Below, in pieces: positions 16,895-24,663 of a stretch of DNA of 64,000 nt (within the stretch, counting starts at the first letter, position 1; each line of letters begins with the position of its first letter). The notes below the pieces were generated by a model, which saw nothing but the letters and a program-made list of their open reading frames with translations, was not told the origin of the DNA and ran no database searches. The DNA is from CAYWIT01 sp964458415 (lineage in GTDB: Bacteria > Pseudomonadota > Alphaproteobacteria > Micavibrionales > UBA2020). A program made the translations under genes and the position numbers. Location of the stretch: the NCBI GenBank assembly GCA_964458415.1, contig CAYWIT010000003.1, positions 62,001-126,000 of the forward strand, given 5' to 3'.

Positions 16895-17413
16895 ATGCGG
16901 GTGATAAAAAAATATCCGAACCGGCGGCTCTACGATACCGAGAAGAGCAGCTACATCACATTGAATGAAGTTCACGAACTGGTCAGACAGGGCGGGGATT
17001 TCAAGGTGGTGGATGCCGGTACGGGCGAGGATATCACCCGCTCCATCCTGATCCAGATTATTATCGAGCAGGAGGGAGGGGAAACCCCGATCTTCACGAC
17101 GGATATGCTGACCAAATTTATCCGTTTCTATGACGATGCGGCGCATGGCGTTTTCGGGGAATTTCTGGAGCGCAATTTGCAAATATTCACGGAACAGCAG
17201 AAACAGTTTCAGCAACAGATGGGGGGGCTGGTTTCTCCTTTGCCTAGAATCATGCAGGACGTGGCAGAGATGAATCTTAATCTCTGGAAGGATATGCAGC
17301 AACGCTTCTTTGATTTGGCGAGCGGGGGTGTGCGTCCTTCGTCCGACAAAAAGAGTGACGAGATGGACGCCCCTGATACGGCGGGGCCACCGAAGAATAA
17401 AAAGAACAAGTAG
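16895..17413 (+). CDS. phaR: PHA synthesis repressor PhaR
   Basis: A 172-residue regulator of PHA metabolism that binds both DNA and PHA granules. The N-terminal domain is the classic PHB/PHA accumulation regulator DNA-binding domain: IKKYPNRRLYDTEKSSYITL, with the DITRSILIQIIIEQE segment. It is followed by the granule-binding region (TDMLTKFIRFYDDAAHGVFGEFLERNL) and a Gln-rich helix. The C-terminal 30 residues are charged and Pro/Lys-rich. In operon with phaB, and followed by a strong terminator. Expected to repress phaB and phaE-phaC when granules are absent. Confidence 0.95.
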   Translation: MRVIKKYPNRRLYDTEKSSYITLNEVHELVRQGGDFKVVDAGTGEDITRSILIQIIIEQEGGETPIFTTDMLTKFIRFYDDAAHGVFGEFLERNLQIFTEQQKQFQQQMGGLVSPLPRIMQDVAEMNLNLWKDMQQRFFDLASGGVRPSSDKKSDEMDAPDTAGPPKNKKNK

Positions 17414-17427
17414 TTTCAGTCAGAAAT

Positions 17428-17459
17428 AAAAAAGGCGGCCTGTAATGGACCGCCTTTTT
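17428..17459. terminator. Bidirectional rho-independent terminator between phaR and rpmG
   Basis: Arms AAAAAGGCGG and CCGCCTTTTT pair across a short loop, with A- and T-rich flanks on both sides. It can therefore end phaR on the plus strand and rpmG on the minus strand. Confidence 0.85.
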
Positions 17460-17481
17460 GTATTCTATAGTCGAGGCTTTG

Positions 17482-17652
17482 TTATTTCATTTTGCCTTCG
17501 ACGTATTCAACGTGTTTCCGCACTACGGGGTCATACTTTTTCAGTTTGAGCTTATCCGTTGTGTTGCGGGAATTTTTTTCAGAGAAGTAGCAGTGCCCTG
17601 TGCCTGCGGAGCTTTCCAGTTTAATGTTCGCTCTTGGACCTTTTTTTGCCAT
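17482..17652 (-). CDS. rpmG: 50S ribosomal protein L33
   Basis: A 56-residue protein read from ATG at 17652: MAKKGPRANIKLESSAGTGH, then CYFSEKNSRNTTDKLKLKKYDP and VVRKHVEYVEGKMK. This is the bL33 pattern (IKLESSAGTGHFY, KNSRNTTDKLELKKYDPVVRKHV). It is the form without the four zinc-binding cysteines, having only one Cys. It is a single-gene unit between the phaR terminator and the anti-sigma gene. Confidence 0.97.
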   Translation of the reverse strand: MAKKGPRANIKLESSAGTGHCYFSEKNSRNTTDKLKLKKYDPVVRKHVEYVEGKMK

Positions 17653-17804
17653 GATATTTAATCCTGTTCTTGTTTATTTACATAACGCTACAGGGAACGG
17701 GTGATGACCAAACACGTTTCCCGCGCTATGGCGGTTTATTCCGAGCACGAAAATACCTTTTCGCTCCGTAAAGTCAAGCTAAAAGCGTAAAAAAAGAAGC
17801 TGGC

Positions 17805-18485
17805 TTATATCATACGGAAAATATTAAGGAGCCGGACCAGAAAATCATCAAAATAGAGCGGGGCCTCGGTCAACGTCAGGCACAGGCAGCCCTCGGGATC
17901 GGCCAAGGGGCGATGTGTCGTCTGGCGCCCGCTGATGATGCTGATATCCCCTTTTTTATAATGGCCGAAGGCGTCGCTATAACCGCCCTCCAATACAAGC
18001 GTGATTTCCCGCCCGATATGGGCATGGCAGGGGGTTGCCTCGTTAGGGGCAAGCCGCATCAGGCGCAGGCGTGTTTTGGATGGGGGGGAGGCTTTCAGGT
18101 GTAAATCCATTTTCTCGACGCCGCGCGACATTTTCGACCAGCAGGTATTGTCATGCTGGCATACGGCATAAATCAGGTTGTAGAGTTCTGGTGGGATACC
18201 GGATTTCGGCGCTTCCGTGTCGGGCAGTGCCGCCTTGGCCGCAGGAACAGGGTTTTTCAAGGGCTGTTCGATTTTTTCAAGGACGCTATCAAGGCAGTGG
18301 GCGCAAAGCGGGGCGGGAGCGGCTTCATGAATGATTTCACCGCCGATCGCTTCATAGGTGGAGACCTTTTTGCGCGCGGCAGGATTAAGCGCCATATGCG
18401 TGGCAACAATAAGCGCTTCGGCTGAATTCAGCGACCCGGCGGCGTATTCGAGCAGCAGGATTTCTATCGGCAGGAGCTCTATCAT
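17805..18485 (-). CDS. ChrR-like cupin anti-sigma factor with degenerate zinc site
   Basis: A 226-residue ChrR-family protein. The N-terminal anti-sigma domain aligns well (YAAGSLNSAEALIVATHMAL). Where ChrR has its zinc ligands, however, only His30 remains. The early His pair is Leu-Leu, and the CxxC after the Leu is N34-P-A-A37. A separate CAHC (61-64) lies further on and might replace it. The C-terminal cupin domain keeps its metal ligands (PCHAHIGREITLVLEGGYSD and a later THRP His). In Rhodobacter, ChrR releases its sigma factor on singlet-oxygen stress. The start overlaps the sigma gene stop by four bases. Zinc-dependent inhibition of the partner may be altered here. Confidence 0.85.
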   Translation of the reverse strand: MIELLPIEILLLEYAAGSLNSAEALIVATHMALNPAARKKVSTYEAIGGEIIHEAAPAPLCAHCLDSVLEKIEQPLKNPVPAAKAALPDTEAPKSGIPPELYNLIYAVCQHDNTCWSKMSRGVEKMDLHLKASPPSKTRLRLMRLAPNEATPCHAHIGREITLVLEGGYSDAFGHYKKGDISIISGRQTTHRPLADPEGCLCLTLTEAPLYFDDFLVRLLNIFRMI

Positions 18486-19150
18486 GACAGGTCCCCCCGT
18501 AGATCACGTTTCAGCATAGTCTTCAGTTTTGCCAGCGCCAGCCGCAACCTTGATTTGACGGTACCGAGGGGGAGGCGTGTTTCTTCCGCAATTTTTTGAT
18601 GCGTTTTATCTTCAAAAAAGGCCATGCGCAGAAGACGCCTTTGTTCGTCCGGCAGTTCTCGGATGGCCGTTTCAAGTTGTGCGATGTCATCGGCGTTGGT
18701 ATAGGATTCCTCCGCAGTGTCGCTGGCAAGTTCCAGGGCGGCATTATCGCTGTCAACAAAGAGGAATTTATCCCGGCGCAGGGCGTCGATACGCTTGTTT
18801 CTGGCGATGGTAAAAATCCATGTGCTGGCCGCCGCTTTTTGCGGACTGTAAGTCGCGGCTTTTTCCCAGATGGTAATGAAGGTGTTTTGTACGATTTCTT
18901 CTGCCGCTGCGTCGCTGGCGCCATGACGGAGCAGATAGGATTTGACGCGGGGGGCGTAATAATTAAACAAAGTGACAAAGGCGTCCTTGTCCTTGCGAGT
19001 TCCGACCAGAACCAGCAAATCTTCATGTGCAGGGGAGCGCAGGGCGTCCCCGGAGGCAGGATGCAACGTCATAAGCCTTTTTAGGCGAGCGGGAACATGG
19101 AAAGCAAGTCTTTCCAGCGGATGGGGATAGCTCAGTGCGTTGCATTGCAT
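18482..19150 (-). CDS. ECF-family RNA polymerase sigma factor (RpoE/ChrR-associated type)
   Basis: A sigma-70 group 4 factor. Region 2 reads DAFVTLFNYYAPRVKSYLLRHG, EEIVQNTFITIWEKAATY and TWIFTIARNKRIDALRR; region 4 reads RELPDEQRRLLRMAFFEDKTHQKIAEETRLPLGTVKSRLRLAL. It overlaps its ChrR-like anti-sigma gene. The ATG at 19150 gives 222 residues and has GGAG ten bases upstream. An internal ATG at 19072 (196 residues) fits the usual family length and has AAAAGG upstream, so the first 26 residues are uncertain. A TGATCC -35 element upstream suggests positive autoregulation. Likely regulon: photo-oxidative or envelope stress. Confidence 0.92.
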   Translation of the reverse strand: MQCNALSYPHPLERLAFHVPARLKRLMTLHPASGDALRSPAHEDLLVLVGTRKDKDAFVTLFNYYAPRVKSYLLRHGASDAAAEEIVQNTFITIWEKAATYSPQKAAASTWIFTIARNKRIDALRRDKFLFVDSDNAALELASDTAEESYTNADDIAQLETAIRELPDEQRRLLRMAFFEDKTHQKIAEETRLPLGTVKSRLRLALAKLKTMLKRDLRGDLS

Positions 19151-19179
19151 GAATAGCGAACTCCGTCGGCGTTATGAAA

Positions 19180-19209
19180 TTTGTACGTTTTTTGCTTGGC
19201 TTTGGATCA
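19180..19209 (-). promoter_or_regulatory. Candidate ECF (RpoE/ChrR-type) autoregulated promoter
   Basis: On the minus strand TGATCC (19209-19204) is followed after 18 bases by TACAAA (19185-19180). Rhodobacter sphaeroides RpoE promoters carry a TGATCC -35 element. The predicted transcript starts about 20 bases before the ATG at 19150, which supports that start. The -10 element is only a loose match. Confidence 0.5.
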
Positions 19210-19256
19210 CTCCGCCATTAAGCTTTTATAAATGCTAAGCTTTTTGGGGGGTAGGT

Positions 19257-19763
19257 ATGAAAAAAGTTGTTTTTCTTCTCTGTGGGATGCTGGTTCTGCA
19301 TACGGTGGCATGGGCAGGAGAAAAGCCCAGAGAAATTGGTACTTTTGGGGCATGGAAAACTTATGTGTTCTCCGATCAGGGGGGCAAGGTTTGTTTCATG
19401 TCTAGTCAGCCCACGAAACAGGAAGGAAAGTTTACCAAGCGTGGAGAGGTCTTCTTTTTCGTGACGCATTGGGCGACCGAGAAAACAAAAAATGTCATCA
19501 GTATTTCGGCGGGATATCCCTATAAGGCCGGGAGCCAGACCGAAGTTGCCGTTGATGGTAAAAAGTTTAGTCTGTTTACCGAGGGCGAAACAGCGTGGGC
19601 GCAGGATCAGGCCATGGATGACGATATTTCTGCCGCTATTCAAAAAGGGAGCAAGGTTGTCGTCAAGGGAACCTCTGCCCGCGGGACGGAGACGACAGAT
19701 ACCTATAGTTTGAAGGGCAGTGCCGATGCCTATAAATCAATTACGAAAGAGTGTGGTTTTTAA
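19257..19763 (+). CDS. Invasion-associated locus B (IalB) family exported protein
   Basis: A 168-residue secreted protein: a signal peptide (KKVVFLLCGMLVLHTVAWA, cleavage near residue 20) then an IalB-like domain with FGAWKTYVF, GGKVCFMSSQPTK, HWATEKTKNVISI and the final conserved Cys. Two Cys (about 49 and 167) could form a disulfide. The family is widespread in free-living alphaproteobacteria, so the name should not be read as evidence of invasion. GGGGGG precedes the ATG. The gene is divergent from the ECF sigma factor across 106 bp and may share its control region. Confidence 0.85.
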   Translation: MKKVVFLLCGMLVLHTVAWAGEKPREIGTFGAWKTYVFSDQGGKVCFMSSQPTKQEGKFTKRGEVFFFVTHWATEKTKNVISISAGYPYKAGSQTEVAVDGKKFSLFTEGETAWAQDQAMDDDISAAIQKGSKVVVKGTSARGTETTDTYSLKGSADAYKSITKECGF

Positions 19764-19784
19764 TTTTTTTGAAAAGGAATAAAA

Positions 19785-20249
19785 ATGAGACATGTCGAGA
19801 GCAGTATCAAGGTTGAAACGCCGCGTCCTGTGGAGGCTTCTGCTGTTAAATATAGCCTGATGCAGCGGATGCGAAGCGCTTTTCATGTTGAAACCGTCGG
19901 TGACGGGGTGGAGGCTTTTTCGCTAAACGCGACCAGCAAGGCAACCGCTTATGTCTTTAATCTGAATGTGGTGATTCGCTGTGACGATGGCCGGGTGCGT
20001 ATTTTGATTGATGGCTCTAACGAAATCAGCGTCGCCACCAGAATATTTTATGTTTTGAGCCTGCTGCTGGTGCTGTTGCTCAGCCTGTTTCCCTCTGTTT
20101 TCAGCGGCGAGGGAACGGGGTTTCCGATGGTGGCGATGTTCTTTCTCGTTGTGGGCAGCTTTATTATCTATGACATGAATAAGAAGATAGAAGAGCCGCA
20201 GGCTATTCTTGATCGTATCCTCGCCTCCGTTGCGGCGGAATTCGGTTAA
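19785..20249 (+). CDS. Hypothetical membrane protein with two transmembrane segments
   Basis: A 154-residue protein. Residues 1-85 are soluble, with a beta-rich look (AFHVETVGDGVEAFSLNATSK, VVIRCDDGRVRILIDGSNEIS). Two hydrophobic helices follow, about 88-107 and 113-130, and then a short charged tail (MNKKIEEPQAILDRILASV). It is 21 bp behind the IalB-family gene and probably in the same operon; it ends at a terminator. No family is recognised. Confidence 0.75.
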   Translation: MRHVESSIKVETPRPVEASAVKYSLMQRMRSAFHVETVGDGVEAFSLNATSKATAYVFNLNVVIRCDDGRVRILIDGSNEISVATRIFYVLSLLLVLLLSLFPSVFSGEGTGFPMVAMFFLVVGSFIIYDMNKKIEEPQAILDRILASVAAEFG

Positions 20250-20268
20250 ACCTGTTTGGCAAAAAAGA

Positions 20269-20297
20269 AAAAGGCCAGTCGCGAGACTGGCCTTTTT
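20269..20297. terminator. Bidirectional rho-independent terminator
   Basis: AAAGGCCAGTC and GACTGGCCTTT pair around a GCGA tetraloop with A/T tracts on both flanks. It separates the plus-strand membrane gene from the minus-strand lipoprotein gene. Confidence 0.9.
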
Positions 20298-20313
20298 GCT
20301 TGCGTGCGGTCAA

Positions 20314-20805
20314 TCAGTTTACCAGCTGCCAGCTGCCATCGGCGTTCTGGCAGGCGCGGCCATAAGCGGTTTCTGCCTGACCATCAACAACGATGGTCTG
20401 CTTGTATTCGCGGCAAAGATTGCCGGTGGACGCCTGACGGCCTTCACGGACGGGCGTTACCGTGCCGCTATGGCCGCTTTCCGGGTTGCTCCAGCTGATG
20501 GGCTGGTTGATAGGTGCGCTATAGGCACGGTTTACAGCCTGCTCGTGATAGGCGATGTCCGCCTGATCCAGCGATTTACCAATGGAGCTGCCGACAAAAG
20601 CGCCGAGCAGGGCGCCGGCGCCCGTCGCCCAGAGCTGTCCGCTGCCGCCGCCGACTTTGGAGCCGAGAAGTCCGCCAACAACGGCGCCGCCAGCGGTACC
20701 AATGGTTTGTTTGTTGCCCATGCCCCATGGGTTTTGGCCGTCTGCAGCGCAGGCACCAAGTGCCAGCGTGGAAATCAGCGCCAGTGCAAGAATCTTTGTT
20801 TTCAT
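20314..20805 (-). CDS. Outer-membrane lipoprotein, glycine-zipper 17-kDa antigen type
   Basis: A 163-residue lipoprotein. A lipoprotein signal peptide ends in the lipobox LGAC (Cys19). Then come two glycine-zipper segments (GTAGGAVVGGLLGSKVGGGSGQ and ATGAGALLGAFVGSSIGKSL) separated by a turn, a linker, and a C-terminal domain with two Cys (LCREYKQTIVVDGQAETAYGRAC) able to form a disulfide. This matches the rickettsial 17-kDa surface antigen/RT0821 family, thought to stabilise the envelope. A single gene with a terminator behind it. Confidence 0.9.
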   Translation of the reverse strand: MKTKILALALISTLALGACAADGQNPWGMGNKQTIGTAGGAVVGGLLGSKVGGGSGQLWATGAGALLGAFVGSSIGKSLDQADIAYHEQAVNRAYSAPINQPISWSNPESGHSGTVTPVREGRQASTGNLCREYKQTIVVDGQAETAYGRACQNADGSWQLVN

Positions 20806-20897
20806 TCCATTTCGCCTTTCATTAATGAACGAATTCCGATTTATATTGTTTTAGCACAAGTGTATATTGCCGCAATAACAAAGATAGGCAGGAAAAC

Positions 20898-21488
20898 ATG
20901 GAAATCCACTCTGGGCAGGATCCGATAGCGCTTTTTCGGGAATGGCGGGAAGAAGCTGAAAAAAGCGAGTTAAATGATCCGGATGCCATGGCCCTTGCGA
21001 CAGTCGGAGGTGATGGAAGGCCTTCCGTCCGCATGGTTTTACTTAAAGGGGCGGACGAGAACGGCTTTCGTTTCTACACAAATATGGAAAGCAGAAAAGG
21101 GCGTGAACTGGCTCAAAATCCGCAAGCCGCGCTTTGTTTTCACTGGAAATCCCTGCGGCGTCAGGTGCGGGTAGAAGGCCGGGTAGAAACGCTTGCCGCG
21201 CCGCTGGTGGATGCTTATTTTAAAACACGGCATATGCTCAGCCAGCTGGGGGCGTGGGCCAGCCGCCAGTCGCAGCCTGTGGCAAGCCGGGCCGAACTGG
21301 AAGGCCGCGTGCAGGCGCTGGAACAAAAATATGCGGGTCAGGAAATTCCCCGCCCGCCGCATTGGGCCGGATATTGCGTGGTGCCGGAAAAAATTGAATT
21401 CTGGCAGGAAGGGGCGGGGCGGTTGCATGACCGTTTTCTGTTCACGCGCAAGCCGGAGGGCTGGGATGTGACGCGGTTGAATCCGTGA
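20898..21488 (+). CDS. pdxH: Pyridoxamine 5'-phosphate oxidase
   Basis: A 196-residue FMN enzyme that makes pyridoxal 5'-phosphate from PNP or PMP. Recognised stretches are DPDAMALATVGGDGRPSVRMVLLKG, the FMN site in GFRFYTNMESRKGRELAQNP, WKSLRRQVRVEGRVE, and the C-terminal WAGYCVVPEKIEFWQEGAGRLHDRFLF...W.VTRLNP. Length is slightly short of the usual 210-220 because the N-terminus is trimmed. htpG follows 25 bp after the stop. Confidence 0.95.
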   Translation: MEIHSGQDPIALFREWREEAEKSELNDPDAMALATVGGDGRPSVRMVLLKGADENGFRFYTNMESRKGRELAQNPQAALCFHWKSLRRQVRVEGRVETLAAPLVDAYFKTRHMLSQLGAWASRQSQPVASRAELEGRVQALEQKYAGQEIPRPPHWAGYCVVPEKIEFWQEGAGRLHDRFLFTRKPEGWDVTRLNP

Positions 21489-21513
21489 TCTGTTAATGAA
21501 GGAGAAAACAAAG

Positions 21514-23388
21514 ATGTCCGAACAGCATGTTTTTCAGGCGGAGGTCAGCCGCCTTCTCGATATCGTCGCGCATGCGCTGTACACCGAGCGCGAGATTTTC
21601 CTGCGGGAGCTGATTTCCAACGCCTCCGATGCCTGCGACCGGCTGCGTTATGAGGCGATTGCGAAACCGGAATTGACCGGCGGAGATGCCGATTTCAAAA
21701 TTCGTGTGTCGTTCGACGCCGAAGCGCGGACGCTGAAAATCAGCGATAACGGCATCGGCATGGATCATGATGATCTGGTGCGTAACCTTGGCACGATCGC
21801 GCATTCCGGTACGCGTGAAATGGTCAAGCAGCTTGGCGAGAAAGGCGCGGCAAAAGATGTCAGTCTGATCGGCCAGTTTGGCGTCGGTTTTTATTCGGCC
21901 TTTATGGTGGCGGATAAAGTTGAAGTGCAAAGCCGCAAGGCGGGCTCCGACAAGGGCTGGGTCTGGGTTTCTGACGGACGTGGCAGCTACACGCTGGACG
22001 AGGCCTTGAAAGACAGGCAGGGCACGGAAATCATCTTGTACCTGAAGGAAGATGCCGGTGAATATCTTCTGGCCGAACGTCTCAAGGCCGTCATTAAAAA
22101 ATATTCCGATCATATCAGTTTCCCGATCCTGCTGGGAGAAGGGGACGGGGCGGAAAAAGTCAATGCGGCCTCGGCGCTCTGGATGCGGGCAAAATCCGAC
22201 GTGACGCCGGAACAATACAAGGAGTTTTATCGCGGCGTTGCGGATACGATGCAGATCGACGAGCCGTGGATGACGCTGCACTGGCGTGCCGAGGGCGCGT
22301 TTGAATATAACAATCTGCTGTTTATTCCGTCGATGAAGCCTTTTGACCTTTATGATCCGCGCCGTCATCATGGCGTCAAGCTGTATGTGAAACGGGTCTT
22401 TATCACGGATGGGGTGGAGGGGCTGATCCCGCCGTTCCTGCGGTTTATGAAAGGGGTGGTGGATAGCGAGGATCTGCCGCTGAATATCAGCCGCGAATTG
22501 CTGCAATCCAATCCCGTTGTCGCCAAGATGGGGGCGGCCATCACGCGCAAAATTCTGGGCGAGCTGGAGAGCAAGGCCAAAGAAGACCCGGCGGCCTTTG
22601 AAAACTTCTGGGCCCTGTTCGGTCCGGTGGTGAAGGAGGGGCTTTATGATGCCCATGCCTATCGCGAGCAGCTTTGCCGCGTGGCGCGTTTTTATTCAAC
22701 AAAGGGCAAGGAGCTCGTTTCTCTTGATGAATATGTCGAGCGTATGGTCGAGGGGCAGGAGCACATTTATTATCTTTCCGCGCCGACGGTCGAGGCCGCG
22801 CGCAACAGCCCGCAGTTGGAGGCTTTCCGTGCCAAGGGAGTTGAGGTGCTGTTCATGACGGATACGATTGACGAGTTCTGGCTTCCGATGCAGGCGGACT
22901 ATAAGGGCAAGAAGCTCAAGTCCGTCACACGCGGCGCGGTGGATCTGTCCAAAGTGGCGGCAAAAGAAAAAGCTGAGGAACCGGAAAGCAAGGAGGATGC
23001 GGATCTGGCGCAAAAACTTGTGGCGCGCCTGAAGGAGGTCCTGGTGGGCGAGGTGAAAGATGTTTGCCTCTCGGAACGGCTGGTGGGCAGCCCTGTCTGT
23101 CTTGTTGCGCCGGAGAACGAGGTGGATATTCACATGCAAAGACTGCTGAAAAAATCGCAGGGCTATGAGGCGATGACGAAGCATGTTCTCGAGATTAACC
23201 CCAAACATCCCGTTATCCGCAAACTGGAAACGCTGGTGGCGAACGATTCTGCGGTTGAGCTGGTACGGGATACGGCGTTCCTGTTGCTGGATCAGGCAAG
23301 AATCATCGAGGGCGAGCCGCTTGCCAATCCCTCGGAATTTGTCCGCCGCATGAATCTTGCGATCGAGAAGGGGCTGCTGGCGGGGTGA
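21514..23388 (+). CDS. htpG: Chaperone protein HtpG (Hsp90)
   Basis: A 624-residue Hsp90 homologue. The GHKL ATPase domain has LFLREL-type IFLRELISNASDACDRLR, ISDNGIGMD, LGTIAHSGT and QFGVGFYSAFMVAD. The middle domain contains DLPLNISRELLQ, and a C-terminal dimerisation domain follows. The ATG at 21514 is preceded by AAGGAG at the proper distance. The upstream in-frame ATG at 21496 adds six residues and lies ahead of that site, so it is unlikely. Same direction as pdxH. Confidence 0.97.
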   Translation: MSEQHVFQAEVSRLLDIVAHALYTEREIFLRELISNASDACDRLRYEAIAKPELTGGDADFKIRVSFDAEARTLKISDNGIGMDHDDLVRNLGTIAHSGTREMVKQLGEKGAAKDVSLIGQFGVGFYSAFMVADKVEVQSRKAGSDKGWVWVSDGRGSYTLDEALKDRQGTEIILYLKEDAGEYLLAERLKAVIKKYSDHISFPILLGEGDGAEKVNAASALWMRAKSDVTPEQYKEFYRGVADTMQIDEPWMTLHWRAEGAFEYNNLLFIPSMKPFDLYDPRRHHGVKLYVKRVFITDGVEGLIPPFLRFMKGVVDSEDLPLNISRELLQSNPVVAKMGAAITRKILGELESKAKEDPAAFENFWALFGPVVKEGLYDAHAYREQLCRVARFYSTKGKELVSLDEYVERMVEGQEHIYYLSAPTVEAARNSPQLEAFRAKGVEVLFMTDTIDEFWLPMQADYKGKKLKSVTRGAVDLSKVAAKEKAEEPESKEDADLAQKLVARLKEVLVGEVKDVCLSERLVGSPVCLVAPENEVDIHMQRLLKKSQGYEAMTKHVLEINPKHPVIRKLETLVANDSAVELVRDTAFLLLDQARIIEGEPLANPSEFVRRMNLAIEKGLLAG

Positions 23389-23476
23389 CGCCCATAATGT
23401 GTTGAATGAATTAAGGCCTTGTACACTTTTTATTGGTAGGGTCAGGGGCGTCATTGGCTTAGAGGGGTGAAGTCTT

Positions 23477-24658
23477 ATGGATAATAAAGAAATTCTGCAG
23501 AACGTTGTCGATTTGAGTATGTCCGCAGTCGAGGTCAGTGTCTCAACGGCGGGTATTCTGGGGTCATCCCGCGATGTGCAGAGTGCTGCGACAAGCATGG
23601 CATCGGCCGTCGAGGAGCTTTCTGCGTCCATTGGCGAAATCGAACGGTCGTCCCGTACAATCGCGGAAGAAACGGCGCAGTCGAACCGGATGACAGAAAA
23701 TGGCATGCGTAATATGCATAGCCTCAAATCCTATATCGAAACGACAAATGAATCTTATGGCGTTATCTTTGACAAAACAGAGGAACTGCGCGGCTTGGTG
23801 GAATCCCTTTCCGGTATTGTCAATGCGATTGAAAAAATTGCCAAGCAGACAAATCTTTTAGCTCTGAATGCAACGATTGAAGCGGCGCGCGCCGGCGAGG
23901 CGGGCAAGGGATTTGCCGTTGTCGCAGGGGAAGTTAAGAACCTTTCCCGTCAGACGACCGAGGCGACGGAAACCATTCGCAGCAAAATCGGACATTTGAA
24001 CGGCAGCTTCGGCGAGGTTTTAAGAACGGTGACAGCATCGCGGGAGGGCGTGACGGGGGCTGTCAGCAAGGCAGAAGAAGTCAGTCATGAATTTGAACAG
24101 ATCAGCGCAGGCACGCAGGGAATTGGCCGCCAGATGGAGCAGCTTGCAAGCATTATTGCGGAACAAAAAGGTGCTGTTGAACTTCTGGCGGGAAATATGG
24201 CTGTCGTTCGTGATAAAGGAACCGAGAATCTGGGGGCCGTCGAGAATCTTGCAAACCAGACAGATAAAGGGGTGGTGCTGATCGAAAAGTGGCGCACCGC
24301 TCTGGCCGAGGAAGATATTCCCGGCAAGGTTCTGTTCCTTGCCAAGGCGGATCACCTGCTGTGGAAAAAACGTTTGCTTGATATGGCGGTTGGCCGCGGC
24401 AATCTCAAGTCCAGCGAACTTGCGGATCATACGCTCTGTCGTCTGGGAAAGTGGTACTATCAGGCGAATGAAGATATGCGCCGGAATCCCGCTTTTATTG
24501 CCATTGAATCTCCCCATAAAGAGGTGCACCACTTCGGTATTGAAGCGGCGAAGTGCTTTGAAACCGGCAGGCTGGAGGAAGGTCTGCAAAATTACCGTCA
24601 ACTGGAAACAGCTTCCCGTCACGTGATTGAAGGCCTGAACAGGCTGATTGGCGCCTGA
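23477..24658 (+). CDS. Soluble chemoreceptor with C-terminal zinc-binding (CZB) domain
   Basis: A 393-residue methyl-accepting protein with no transmembrane segment. The signalling core with the hairpin tip (AKQTNLLALNATIEAARAG, about residues 124-143) comes first. A C-terminal CZB domain of about 75 residues (292-370) follows, with its zinc ligands: His in ADHLLWKK, Cys in DHTLCRLGKWYY, and His residues in ESPHKEVHHFG. The receptor must be cytoplasmic, like TlpD of Helicobacter, which responds to zinc and oxidants through the same Cys-His site. GAGGGG precedes the ATG. No che genes are nearby. It converges with comF, the stops being 5 bp apart. Confidence 0.92.
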   Translation: MDNKEILQNVVDLSMSAVEVSVSTAGILGSSRDVQSAATSMASAVEELSASIGEIERSSRTIAEETAQSNRMTENGMRNMHSLKSYIETTNESYGVIFDKTEELRGLVESLSGIVNAIEKIAKQTNLLALNATIEAARAGEAGKGFAVVAGEVKNLSRQTTEATETIRSKIGHLNGSFGEVLRTVTASREGVTGAVSKAEEVSHEFEQISAGTQGIGRQMEQLASIIAEQKGAVELLAGNMAVVRDKGTENLGAVENLANQTDKGVVLIEKWRTALAEEDIPGKVLFLAKADHLLWKKRLLDMAVGRGNLKSSELADHTLCRLGKWYYQANEDMRRNPAFIAIESPHKEVHHFGIEAAKCFETGRLEEGLQNYRQLETASRHVIEGLNRLIGA

Positions 24659-24663
24659 GCTCT

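Noticed and set aside
19117..19175. tRNA-like start GGGGATAGCTCAGTG
   Set aside because: It resembles a tRNA A-box, but no T-loop, anticodon arm or acceptor pairing follows, and it lies in the start region of the sigma gene.
21493..23727. Two long minus-strand frames opposite htpG
   Set aside because: Mirror frames of a highly conserved gene with no supporting signals.
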